Of a stretch of 64,000 nucleotides of DNA, positions 1 to 11,197 are shown piece by piece. The stretch is from Phytopythium helicoides. Lineage: Eukaryota > Oomycota > Peronosporomycetes > Pythiales > Pythiaceae. The DNA is taken from contig JANFNE010000006.1 in NCBI GenBank assembly GCA_024867545.1, forward strand, positions 868,001 to 932,000, in the 5' to 3' direction. Both the position numbers and the translations under genes were made by a program. Numbering within the stretch: the first letter of the stretch is position 1; each line of letters opens with the position of its first letter. The notes beneath the pieces are model-generated. The model was not told where the DNA came from and ran no database searches. It saw nothing but the letters and a program-made list of their open reading frames with translations.

Positions 1-1
1 G

Positions 2-3000
2 AGCTCGTCCGCAGCTGCGTTCTCTACTCCCTCGATTGCGATGGAGACAACAACTTTCCAATCGACTTCGACTTCTTATTCTGTGAGCAGTGCAGGTCAG
101 GTGTGGTCGCCTTCTCGTCCCAGTTTGCTTGCATCAAATTCCGCTCAGGGAGCGGATTCATCGGTTGAGCAGGAAGACCAGACCCATGCAGTACCTGCTT
201 TTGCCGAAAGTAAGACTGAAGAATCGCGTGCAGATGGAATTATGTCGACAGAGTACTCGAAGGCCATTGCCGAGGAGTTCCAAGTACCCACCGTGGACAC
301 TCCTACAGCTGCTGCCGCTGCTGGTGATTTTTGGGAGGATGAAGGTGGCGACGACGATCTCTTTGATCATGACGATCATGCCGATGAGGAATGGGATGAA
401 ACAATCCGCGAACCCACTCAAAATCAAGGTGAAGTAGCGCTCCAGAGTGGAGAGAACCCTCCTGTTTCAGATGAGGCAGTGACATCTTCGACTGATTTTG
501 CAGCAAGCACTCCTAACCAGGAAGACACGACATCGTTTGTGCAGGAGCCCGTGTTTAAGGAGAATGAGTCTGCACTGCACGAGTCGTCGTTCTCTACTCC
601 CACCTACGGGGAGACCTCTTCGTTAGACGCTTCTTGTTATGAATCGGCTGCCCAGCAAGGGTGGTCGAGCGATGTGGCGTTGAATGACTCAATCCACTCT
701 AGACAGGACCAGCAAAGTGGCAGTATTGACAGCTACGCTGAAGAATCCTCGTTGCATTTCCACCACCAGCAAACTCACGGCGTGTCGTTCGCAGAGGAGC
801 AGAGCGTTGCCACTTTTGAGCCAGAATCAACCAGCCACTTCGAGCATACCAATCCTCACACGGTGCATCAGCCCGTCGCAGCAACCGGTGTTGGCAATGA
901 TGAGAGTTATGAGACTCATGAGCAGTCGTCGAATACGACTGAAGGTACTCATGGAGACAGCGAATACTTCACCAAGTCAAGCGTCTCGTGGGAACAGGAT
1001 GCGGTGTACGAAAAAGACACTGAAAAGTCTCACGAAGAGGTTCAAGTAGCTTCAGAGCACGTCTACCCACCGCGAAAGACCCTTGATTCAGAAGACGCCT
1101 GCGACGAAGATGGGAACGCAGACGAGTATCGAGGCGACTCAGTCTCCCTATTCAGCGGTGGTGGGCAGTCCTTTTCTTCCTTTAGCGGTGTATCGGGTCG
1201 TGGACTACCTCCGTATGGCTTCCAGTCATCGACGGAGCCTGGTGTGCGCGACATGGATGGGAGTTCGATTCGTTCATTTGGTGTTTCTTCGGCTGGAGCG
1301 ACTTTTGGTGGGTCCGAGCGTGTGAGTGAAAGCGCTTATTCTGATGGTACAGCCTCCGAAACGCCTAGCATTGTGGATTCGTCGAACGCGAGCACAGCAT
1401 TCGGCACAGACTTTCCTTCCGTTAGCGAAGGACAGTTTTCGGCCCCTGGAACTACTTTTGGTGGTTCCGATAACGTCAGCGACGGCCAGTTTTCGGACGG
1501 CAATGCGTCGGAGACGACCAGTGTGAGCGAATCAACGACGCACACAATGACGGGTCTCATGTCTGAGTACCAGCCATCGACTGGACACTACGTGACCGAG
1601 ACGATCGTTGAGTCGCCTAATCCTTTCTCACGTGACTCCATGGACGGAGAAGATGAGGTGCACGAGTTTGAGTCAGCTGATATAAATGCGGCACCATCAG
1701 CTTCGAGCCTCTTCGGATCTGCGTCTGAGGTGCCGGGCTTTAACCAGACTTCGTATTCGTTTTCAAGCGAAGCCAATGCGAGCGATGTGCCGTCCCGATC
1801 TCCGGAGCAAGGTGTCACTGCTCCAGAGCCTGTGGTTCGTACTGAAACAAACGGGGAGATCCAGAGCGCTGCGTCTTTGTTCGGATCATCTGACACCTCC
1901 AGTGCTAGCCCATTCGGCAACTTTGCCGCTGCCCCAACCGCCTCGACTCCGCCTACTGCAGCGCCAATGGTGGTTGAGCATGATCTGCCAACATCTGATG
2001 CTAGTGATCTGTTTGGATCTTCTAGCGGTCCAGGTGGCGACAATGCGTTTGGAGGTGCAGCTCCTCAAGCCTCATCCTTTGGATACAGCAACAATGGGTC
2101 GTTTGGACAGGTAAGATTTGGTCTTAACGCATGTATTGATGCTTGGTTTGCTAACCTGCTGCTGAACGGACTTTTTCACGTCGTATTAGTCGTACCAATC
2201 TCAAGAACATTTCGGAAGCTATGCTCAAAGCAATGCAGCGTCGAGCAACCACACGTTCGGAGGTAATTACGACACGCAGGGTTACCACCACGGTGGTGCT
2301 CAGCTTGGTCATTCGGGATCCAACCCTTTTGAACGTCAAAGTTCTTCAGCGTCCGCACATGAAATGTATGGGGGCTCCAGCCAGCAACGTGATTCTGCTG
2401 ACGCAGCTTCACTTTTTGCGAGCAGCGCTGGTTCAACGGTATTCGAGGCTTCTCGTTCATCTACAATCCATCAAGAAGAGCACAGTTACCACGGAGCGGG
2501 TGCACACAACCAGGGTAATTATGTATCTGCGTCAGCGTCGAGCTTTTTCGGCGGAAGCAGCACATCTCAAGGAAGAAATGACTACAGTGGAAGTTATTTT
2601 GACAGTCAGCACGCAGAGACACCCTACGGTGGTGCGTCGCAAGCCCAGTCAGCGGGAAACACGTTCGCGTCAGGACCAAGCAATTTTGAAGCGAGTAGTG
2701 GACAGAGTGCTGCAGAGCTTTTCGGGAGTAGCGCAAGTTACGGTGGTGTTGATCATTCCTACAACAGCAGTGGACACTCCTTCCAATCACACACGCAAAG
2801 TACCGCGGCCCCCGAGTTGTCTCGAAAAGAGTCTGCAAGCAGTGTGTTCTCGACACAGTCGGCCCACTCGACATCGTTTGATCAAGTCCATCACCAGCAC
2901 CAAGAGCCACCACAGCAGCAAACTTCGTCGTACTCACAACCCCCTCGCGATGGCCACAATAGATACGAGACAAATGAGTTCTTTTATGCGACCTCACGTC

Positions 3001-6000
3001 AAACGCATCAAGCTACCGGGGTTACGCAGGGGTTCGGGCATGGGTCTGAAGACGCAGGGTCGTTCTTCGCAGCATCTTCTGCGTCGCAACACGATTCACA
3101 GCAAGCCCAGAGTGAAGCTGCTCCAGCCCCCACTGCTGACTCATTCTTTGGCCAAAGCTCATCCAGTGAATCGTCGGCGAGCAACTGGTTTGGGAATGCC
3201 GGTGACAACTCTGCTGCACCTCCTGCATTTCAACGTGATGTCAGTGATGCTTCATCCTCTTTTGATGAGCAGCGTCACATCGCAAGCGTACAAAGCGAAG
3301 AATTGGGCTCTTCTGTGGATACTATGTCGAGCACCGAGATCAAGCATGGGGCGTCTGAATTTGCTAGTGCTCCTGACAGCCAGGTGGTTACGACAGAAGC
3401 TCTGTCTGACAAACAGCCCTCTGACACACCTGCGACTAGTTTCGAGGCGTACGATTCGCATCAAGCCAATGTTTCGCATGAGCATGAAGCGCTAGAAGAC
3501 TTTTCATACGGCGAACAGCAGTTGGACAGCGGTGCTGACGCGTTTTCGTCGTTGCCGCCTGGGGAAACCAGCTCGAATTATCCAGTACAGACTAATAGCG
3601 CCGATCTCCCTACCAACACTACACATGCCGACGTACAAAATAGCTTCGATGCTCAGAAGGAATTCGAGGACACTGGATCGAATGTGGAGCATGCCGCCCA
3701 GTGGAGTGATGACCATCAGCAGCAGCAAACGGTATCGTCATCACTGTTTGACAGTAATGCACCGGCTGACGATTCATCTCCATTCGGCAACTCGGAATCA
3801 TCGTCTTCGCTGTTTGCAGCTCCTCCACCACAAGAGGACAGATTTGGCGCGAGTCAGCCCAATGACTTTTTCGCGTCAGGCCCGCCTGCCAACGATGGCG
3901 CAGGCTTCTACAGTGGCGGAGGGTACGGAAACGATGCGTATGCACATCAAACACAACAACAGCAGTTCAGTGCCCAAGCGCCTGCTGCCTCATTCGCCAG
4001 CCAGTCAAGTAGTAGCTACAATGGGCAGGAGCATTATGGGCATGTGCACGATCAGCAACAACAGTTTCAGCAGCAGCAATACCAACACCACGACCAACAA
4101 CAGCAGTACCAGGAGCAGCAATATCAAAGCCAGCAGTACTACGAGCAGGCACCGGTGCCCCAGTCACAGCAGCAGGAGCAGCAGCAGTACCAGGTGCCAC
4201 AGGCTCAGCAGGATCAGGCGTACACTGCTTCGTCGCAGAGTTTCGATACTAGTGCAGGAAGATACGCTCAGGGATATAGCTCGACCCATGCTACCCAAGT
4301 CCAGCAGTTCCAGCAGCAACCAGGCCAAGTGCATCAGTTCCCGTCTGCACATACGAGTGGAGTTAGCCGGACCTACGGACGAGCTACTTTCAACACTGGT
4401 GCTTCATCCAAGGCGAAGGCGTCCGCGTCGCCGTTGGCTGCAGCGACTTCTGGAGTCGCTCACTCTCCCATGGTGAAGACTAGTACTAAGTACAAAGATC
4501 CCAGCCGCGTCGCCCCCTCATGTCTAGTTGCGTTTGGCTTTGGCGGCAACGTTGCAACCATGTTCCCGAAGCGCAAGCTGCTGCTGAACATTGCCGGGAG
4601 CAGCTTCCGGAACAGCCCCCGTCCCGCTGTGTACGTGTTTGGCGCTGCCATTCCTTTTTTTTTTTTTTTTTTACATGGATCTAACGCGTATGATCACATC
4701 ACAGTCCGTCACAAATGGAGCATAACAGCGAGTTGCGTAAGGGCCCTGTAGGCGTGTATCGCATGGAACAGCTTCACCCGAAGGACGATTTCATGAACCA
4801 GCTGGAGAAGTTCCCGGGTCCGCTAACTGATAGCGTTAGCGATGATTCGGTGCTTCAATACCTTGAGTCTCGGCTGGCGCAGCTCGAAGCAAACGGCATT
4901 GTTGACGAGGATGAACGATTGTTGCTCGGCGTCCTTCGTGTGCTGGTTAAGTGCAATGGGAGACTGTCTGGAACGCCTGCATCTCCTGGTACACCTCACA
5001 CCGACCCTAACTCTCCCGAGGCTATGCTGATCGAGCTACTGCGCGAGAGCGACAACCGCCGCCAAACGTTCGTATCCACTTAGTCTGCATTTGATGCGAA
5101 GTGCGCAGTCAAACTAACTCACTTGGTGTGTTTAGTTTTCACCCTGTTGCGATCCCAGCCCCGCGGCTGCCCCAAACTGGGATGGTACGGTTCCAAGTAG
5201 ACGCACTTGTAGGATTTGTGGTGGTGCTAACAATTTGTTATTTGCCGGAAAACACAGCACCCGGATGTTGTAGCCAAGAGTGCTGCTCAGATCCGAGAAT
5301 TGCTTCTTGCGGGAGATAGGATGGCTGCGGTGGAGGCTGCTATGGCTGCCCACATGTGGGCCGAAGCGCTTTTGCTTGCTACAAGCACGACTCGCGAGGA
5401 GTACATGCGCGTGGTGCGGGCATTCCTGGATGCTCACTACTCTTCAGGCGACCCGACCAGAGCGCTATTGCTCGCGTTGTCGGACCAGAAGGAGAAGAGT
5501 GTACAAGAACCCCAGCGCTTGCTGCATGCGCGTTTGCGTTCGCAGAGCGAAGATCACGGCGCGTCGTCGTCGCTTATTTTGTCAGCGTGGGTGCGCCATG
5601 CCCAGATGCTCATCGCAAACGCATCACCTGATACAAGCACCATTCTGATTGAGCTGGGCGATCGCCTATGGACTGAGTCTAACGCTGTTGCCGCAGCACA
5701 CACGTGCTATTTGCTCGCTGGAATTGGCGTCGAAGCGCCATCACCTACCGCAAAGATGGCGCTGCTTGGTGCGGATCACAGATCGCCTGCTCAAGCTCGA
5801 TTCTACGTGTCGGCGTCTTCTGTTCAGCGAACGGAAGTGTATGAGTGGTCTCAGCGACGCGCGCTGGGGTCGGCGGCGACTCCGATGCTGCCATTCCAAG
5901 GCTACAAGCTAATCCATGCCATGGTTTTGGCCGACCACGGAAAACTTGAGACGGCGTTCCGCTACGTGAGCGCCATGCTTACTGTTATTCGAGCCATCAC

Positions 6001-7987
6001 GGCGACCATGAAGCCTGGTACCTCGATGTATCTTGAAGGCATGCAAAACCAGCTGACGGTCCTAGACGATCGACTTCGACAGCATCTCGGCCAAGATCGC
6101 ATTGCGTCTGTCGCTGCCGCAGTGGCGGCGAGCAACAGCCGTGGTGCAGGCTCCGGTGGCCGACAAGGGAAGTGGGGTCTTGGCAGCATGCTTCGGAAAA
6201 TGGGCAACGTTGTCAATAGTATTGTTGAGGGTGGAGATGCACCACCCGCCGCGATCACTACTACGAACGCCAGCACGGCGAGTAGCGGGCTGTTTGCTGG
6301 TGCTGCTCCGGGAGTCATTGACTCCCCTTCATCCGCATCCACATCTACGTCGGCATTCGCAAACGCCCCCGGGTCTTCTCATGGAAGCGTTAGTGGGAAC
6401 GCTCCCGGCTCGTCGCGGAGTGCGCATGGTTTCGCGACACAGCAGCAGCTGCAGCCACAGGCGGGATCTGGCCCAATGTCGGGGCGTGGAGAAAACAGCT
6501 ACGCAGCTCCACCTGCCCATTACGAATCGTTCGACCAGCAACGTGAGCAACAACAGATCCAAGAGCAGTCGCAGTACACGCAGTACGGACAGCAATACGA
6601 GCAGCACTCGCTGCCCGCCGATCAGTACACTCAATATGGGCAGCAAGAGCACCAACAGCAGCAGCAGCAAATCGATCAACAGCAGCAGTACAACCAGCAG
6701 CAACAGTACGACCAGCAGCAGCAGTATGGCGAGCAGCAGCAGCAGCAGCAGCAAGAGTACGACCACCACCACCACCAGCAGCAGCAGCAACAGTACGACC
6801 ACCAGCAGCAGTATGACGAGCAGCAGCAACAGCTGTACGGGCAGCAACCGCCGCAACAAGAGCAGTACCAACAGCATCCGGGACAGGACTTCCAGCCATA
6901 CGAACAGCATCAGCAGCAGCAGCAGCAGACACAGCAGCAGCAACTAGGAGTCCCCCCACCGTCTGGCCCATATTCAAATTCTGGCAGCGTTGGCTCAGGG
7001 CCTCCGTCTTCGCATGGAGTCCCTGCCCACCAGCCAAAGTTCTACGGCTATAATGGACTGCAGCACCAGCAACCGCCTCGCAGCAACGATAGCCGTACCA
7101 GCAATGGCTACGGACCGGGTTCTAGCAGTGGTGGAAACGCACCAGCCATGATGGCTCCTGTGCCGACACCGCCGTTGTCATCGTCGTCGGCGTCATCTGC
7201 TTCTCGGTTCCAGAAGCCGCACGTCGACTTATCGGGTGATGCTGGCCCACGCGGTGCGTTCCAAGCTCAGGAGAAAGCGCTGGCTGATCCTCCTGTTGAT
7301 TCAAAGGAGGGAGAGTCAAAGCCAACCACAAAGGCTGCTGCGTTGGCGAGCAGCGGCCCAGCAAGCGACAAGGGAAAGGCGAGCCCGAAGCACCAAGACT
7401 CAAAGAAGAGCGGTCGATCGAAGACCCCGCCGCCAAGCGGTTCCAAGAGCGGTGGGTGGCTCTCCGGCCTGTCGTCGCTCGCATCGGGTTTTATCGCGAG
7501 CAAGATGAACCCGGACGCCAAGGTTGCCAAGCTCGGTGAGCAGATGGAGGCGTACTTCGATGAGGAGAAGAAGCGCTGGGTGTTCCCAGGAGAGACGGAA
7601 ACGGAGGAGCCATCGATGCCGAGTGCTCCCCCGATTGGCCCACTTCCTGGAAGCACGCCAGCATCTATGAGCGGGCTTGGTGGCAGCGGTCCCCCGCCGC
7701 CGAGTAGCGGCCCGCAGTCTGCGCCAGGGTCAATGGCTGCTGCGAGTGACGACCCGTTGGCGGCACTGATGGCGCCACCACCCATGCACGCGCATGCGAA
7801 GTTGATGCAGAAGGACCCGCTGGCAGCCATGATGGCACCGCCGCCAGCGCGCGGCATGTACGGCGCTGGTTCTGTGCGCGGGCGTGGTATCGCTGCACCT
7901 GGCGTTGCGCGTCCTCGACCGCAGTTCAAGGTGTTCAAGCCCGTCGCGTCGAGCACCCCTGCTGCACCCGAAGGCGGCCAAGAGTAA
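2..7987 (+). CDS. SEC16: Sec16-like COPII assembly scaffold (5' partial)
   Basis: Sec16 organises ER exit sites and scaffolds COPII coat assembly. My exon model is <2-2110, 2190-4630, 4705-5071 and 5258-7987, giving more than 2,500 residues. The frame is open to the left edge, so the ATG at 41 may be internal. The N-terminal half is Ser/Gln-rich and disordered with recurring LFGSS/FGGS motifs. The central conserved domain starts near 4500 (VAFGFGGNVATMF) and continues past the intron at 4631 (KGPVGVYRMEQL). The helical C-terminal domain follows at 5258-6130 (IRELLLAGDRMAAVEAAM, then HMWAEALLLA). The tail is Q/Y-rich, then Pro-rich, ending near RPRPQFKVFKP. Intron 4631-4704 contains an 18-T run. 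Splicing at 5068-5257 is uncertain: one 186-nt intron, or two short ones (5068-5135 and 5209-5257) around a 73-nt exon, since two CTAAC branch sites are present. The family assignment is secure; the junctions are inferred. Confidence 0.9.
4045..4330 (+). repeat. Glutamine-rich low-complexity tract in Sec16 (first)
   Basis: Interrupted CAG/CAA runs encode Q-rich sequence with Tyr and His spacers (QQQYQHHDQQQQYQEQQYQ) shortly before the central conserved domain. Mixed CAG and CAA codons suggest an old, selected tract rather than a fresh expansion. The antisense reading gives poly-Leu/Val frames that are not genes. Confidence 0.85.
6530..6950 (+). repeat. Glutamine-rich low-complexity tract in Sec16 (second)
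   Basis: About 140 residues of Q runs broken by Tyr, Asp and Glu at fairly regular spacing (QQQQYDQQQQYGEQQQQ) follow the Sec16 helical domain. A His cluster (DHHHHQQQ) lies near 6765. The pattern resembles a prion-like domain. The run of CAG and CAA codons is a likely site of length variation between strains. Confidence 0.85.
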
Positions 7988-8825
7988 GGGAGATGAGGTT
8001 CGGACAGCGTGTGCATATCTTCTTCGTATGCGTGTGCAGGAAGGCGAATAGACTATCGCTCGCTTCTTCTGAAACTTGAGCTGACTAAAGATCGCTTCGA
8101 TCACCTGACATGTCCATGTTGAAGCTTAGCGTTTGACAACTACCATCACTCTGGTTGAAGTGACTTGGATCACGGCAAAGGCATTGCGTCTACTGATGAG
8201 TTTGGCTCAAAAACAAAAGCTTTGTGGCGATGACAGCATGTCTTTTGGTTGTGACGGTCGAGCCTTTTTGTCACGAATTGACTGTCAATGGGATGAATGC
8301 CGGGCTCGCACGCAGCTCTCCTTCTCGGAGCAAATCGAATCGACTGTGCGATGATGACCTTGAGCTGTGCGATGATGATAGCGTAGCGATGCCATCAAAC
8401 AAAAATCTAGAACTCGAACCACGTCGATCGATGGCCGCAGCCGTCGTGCGTCGCCAACGACCGTATGGTGGCTGCCGGTAGCCATCGTAGGCCTGCATTC
8501 CGCTCGAAGGAAGCAAGACGAACGAAACTCGCCTGACGCGCGAGTCGTCATTGTCGTTCGCGTTCGTGGTCATCCAATTCTGTTTCTCTCGGGACACGGC
8601 GGCCGGGCGTTAAGCTTAACGCCTGCCGAGGGTGTCGCAGCCGCCAGCGTATCTGGGACGCGGGTGATCAAGACTCGCGTTGTCGCGTTTGTCAGGTGCG
8701 CGCAGGGCGGCGGGTCGCGCGCTCGCTCGCTTTGCACGGGCACTCGACCCCCATGGGCGCCCGAACGACTCACAACTCGATTTTCTCTCGACGCCTCGAG
8801 GGTCGCACTCGGTGAGCGCGGCAAG
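7988..8825. other. Intergenic, Sec16 3' flank and MYB 5' flank
   Basis: I see no supported gene in these 838 bases. Short open frames exist on both strands but lack recognisable domains or splice logic. A TCATCCAATTCTGTTTCTC stretch near 8571 weakly resembles an oomycete initiator and could serve the MYB gene. Confidence 0.5.
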
Positions 8826-10475
8826 ATGGACAAGCGCTACAGCCCGTACCGGAAACGCACCTCTACTCGCCAGTACGTCGCTTGTGGTCACCTCGGCGCG
8901 CATGCTCCGTCGCTTAGCGCGCTCCTCGCAGATCTAAGAGTACCAAGCCGCTGTTTCCTGCTGATGGAGGTGGCAGTGAGTTTCATTCGAACTGGAGTGT
9001 TGAGGAGGTTGGTGGTGCTGTTGCTGCGGTCGAATCGATAGGCTGAGCCTGATGTCGATGGCGCACGGGAACAGGACGAGAAACTGCGCGACGGCGTGCT
9101 GCAGTTTGGCGGCAAGAAGTGGAAGACGATCGCACAACGGATCCCCAACAGGACGGCACAGCAGTGCAACCGCCGTTGGAATCAGCTGCAGAGCGTGGGT
9201 GCCGTCGTCAAGAAGCCCTGGAGCGAGCAAGAAGACTCCGAGATGCAGCGCCTTGTGGCCAAGTACGGCCCCAGCAAGTGGGCTGTCATCGCGTCATACC
9301 TGCCGGGACGCAATGGCAAGCAGTGCCGTGAGCGGTGGCACAACCAGCTCAACCCGTCGATCAAGAAAGGCCCGTGGACTGAAGAGGAAGACAACATCAT
9401 CTTGGAGATGCAGTCCAAGTACGGCAACTGCTGGGCCAAGATCACGCAGCGCCTACCCGGTCGCACCGACAACGCAGTCAAGAACCACTGGCACTCCTCG
9501 ATGAAGGGCAAGAAGAAGCACCGCGAGGCGCTGCTAGCGAATGGCGTCAAATCGGCATCAGAAGAAGCAATCACCAAGTTGACCATCAAGCCGAGATCCA
9601 AGCCGCGCGGCACTGGGTCCAAACGTTATAAGCGCAGCACAGCCAGAAAAGGCGCCAAGAAGGTCAAGAGGACGCCCACGCCGAGTATGCCATCCGCAGC
9701 GGTGTCTCCGACAAGCGTATCGGCAGTCGATGTGGCCAGTGCGTCAACGGGAACCTGGGATCGCTTGGGCTGGTGCTATGCGGTGGCGTCACTGCTGGCG
9801 AGTGAAGAGCTCGAGTACTCGAGCGAAGAGGTGAAGCCCGCCGCGTCGACCGTTTTGGTTCCCCACGCGATCCTCGATGGAGACGAGGTCTGTGACTCGA
9901 TCTTGGCCGAGTCGGAGGACGAACATGAGATGCTCTTCACCCGCACACTAGGCACCGAGAGCGAAGAAGACGTTGAGCTCACGGCCTCATCAGGCGTCCC
10001 GGCCGTCGGGCCAAGCGTGTTTGACGACGCAATGAGGTCGTGGAAGTCGGAGACGGCTTCCCCGGAGTCGTCGATCAGCTGTAGCCCGCCGTGCTTCTCT
10101 CTATCGCCAGATTCTGATGCCAAGGAGCTGGATGACGAAGATGACGATCTACCAGCGTTCTACAACCAAGGCATATCTGCCAGCAACGCTGTGACGGAGA
10201 GCATCGGATGCGGTATGGCAAGTGTCAAGATGGAGTACCCCGATGCAGAGCCGTCGAGTAACTTGGTCGCGGAGGAGGCTTTCCGAGTGGACGCAGGTCC
10301 GTTTACGGACTCATTCCTTCGCCCTGGATTGAGCTCGCTCTCGGCACTGATGCTGGCGAGGGATAGCGAAGACGAGAAGGAGCTGCTGCGAGCTGCTGCG
10401 TCGGACTGCGACAGCTTCGGTAGCGAGCTGGACGCCGCCGCCATGGCAACGGTGGACGCGCCTTTAATGGTGTAG
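8826..10475 (+). CDS. MYB-repeat transcription factor (R1 partial, R2, R3)
   Basis: This is probably a nuclear DNA-binding regulator of the 3R-MYB class. From 9042 the frame reads a recognisable R1 end (EKLRDGVLQFGGKKWKTIAQ). R2 follows (PWSEQEDSEMQRLVAKYG, then GKQCRERWHNQLNP), then R3 (GPWTEEEDNIILEMQSKYG, then GRTDNAVKNHWHSSMKGK). A basic stretch and a long acidic, Ser-rich C-terminus follow, as in activators. The first exon is uncertain. I infer ATG 8826, a GTGAGT donor at 8976 and an acceptor ending at 9041, which keeps frame. An upstream in-frame ATG exists at 8664. In this model R1 lacks its usual first tryptophan, so either R1 is degenerate or exon 1 is misplaced. R2 and R3 are certain; the 5' end is not. 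Confidence 0.85.
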
Positions 10476-10704
10476 CTGCGTCCTGTAGGATTGTTCATGC
10501 GTGTACACACAGACGCGTCTGTCGGCCGGAGCGTGTTTGGAGTGCGTTGCAGTGCGTTGTCGAGTAACATGTTGCGCACGTAGTCTCGTCCATTTTGCAC
10601 ACTCGGACCAATCTGTTCCTATACAAATACCAATACAAATAGTTTTGGGGTGAGCACTCACCTGTGTGGCACAAACACAACGAACCTGGTGTGGTGGTGG
10701 CGCC

Positions 10705-11089
10705 ATGATCGAGCGCAAGTACCACCGCTCGCTGCAGCTCTTCTCGTGGGTCGCGTGCGGCGCCATGGCCATCAAGCTCGTGCTCTTCACCGAGTACGGC
10801 ACACAGCGTCGGCGCGGTCCCGCGGCGCTGGGGCTCGACGAGCCTGCGGACATGCGCGAGCCCCCTCCGCACGTCTTCACTGGAGTGCGTGGCTTCGTAG
10901 AACGACTGGCTTGGAAAGCTCAGTGCAGTGCAAATGACTTACATCTACGTGCGCCGGGAATGAGAGCAGATCCAGAAGTACGCCGACCGCAAGCTGGATG
11001 AGTTCTTCGGGGTCGATGATCTGCAGAAGCAGGCCAAGCAGACGCCATCGCAAGCTTCCGCCGCCAGCGAGAACCACAAGGACGAGTAG
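10705..11089 (+). CDS. Small single-pass membrane protein, 99 aa, unknown function
   Basis: Two exons, 10705-10884 and 10970-11089, join in phase 0 across an 85-nt GT-AG intron. They give 99 residues that I do not recognise. The N-terminus is short and basic (MIERKYHRSLQLF) and is followed by one hydrophobic segment (SWVACGAMAIKLVLF). The rest is hydrophilic and ends in a Lys/Gln/Ser-rich tail (DDLQKQAKQTPSQ). The short N-terminus before one membrane helix would suit a small organelle or ER membrane protein, but that is inference. Reading straight through the intron would replace the charged tail with an unrelated short frame. The gene converges with the RAD7-like gene, with 108 bp between stops. 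Confidence 0.65.
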
Positions 11090-11197
11090 ACACAGGTTTT
11101 TATCGTAACAGGAGGAACTGAAGGCACAATAGTGGTGTTGAGTCAGAGCGAGGCAGTGCATATCAAAGCCCCGCCGTCTGCGCAGATTTATAGCAAA

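Noticed and set aside
6329..6943. Leucine/valine-rich antisense frames opposite the Sec16 Gln tract
   Set aside because: They are the reverse reading of CAG/CAA repeats and not a membrane protein gene.
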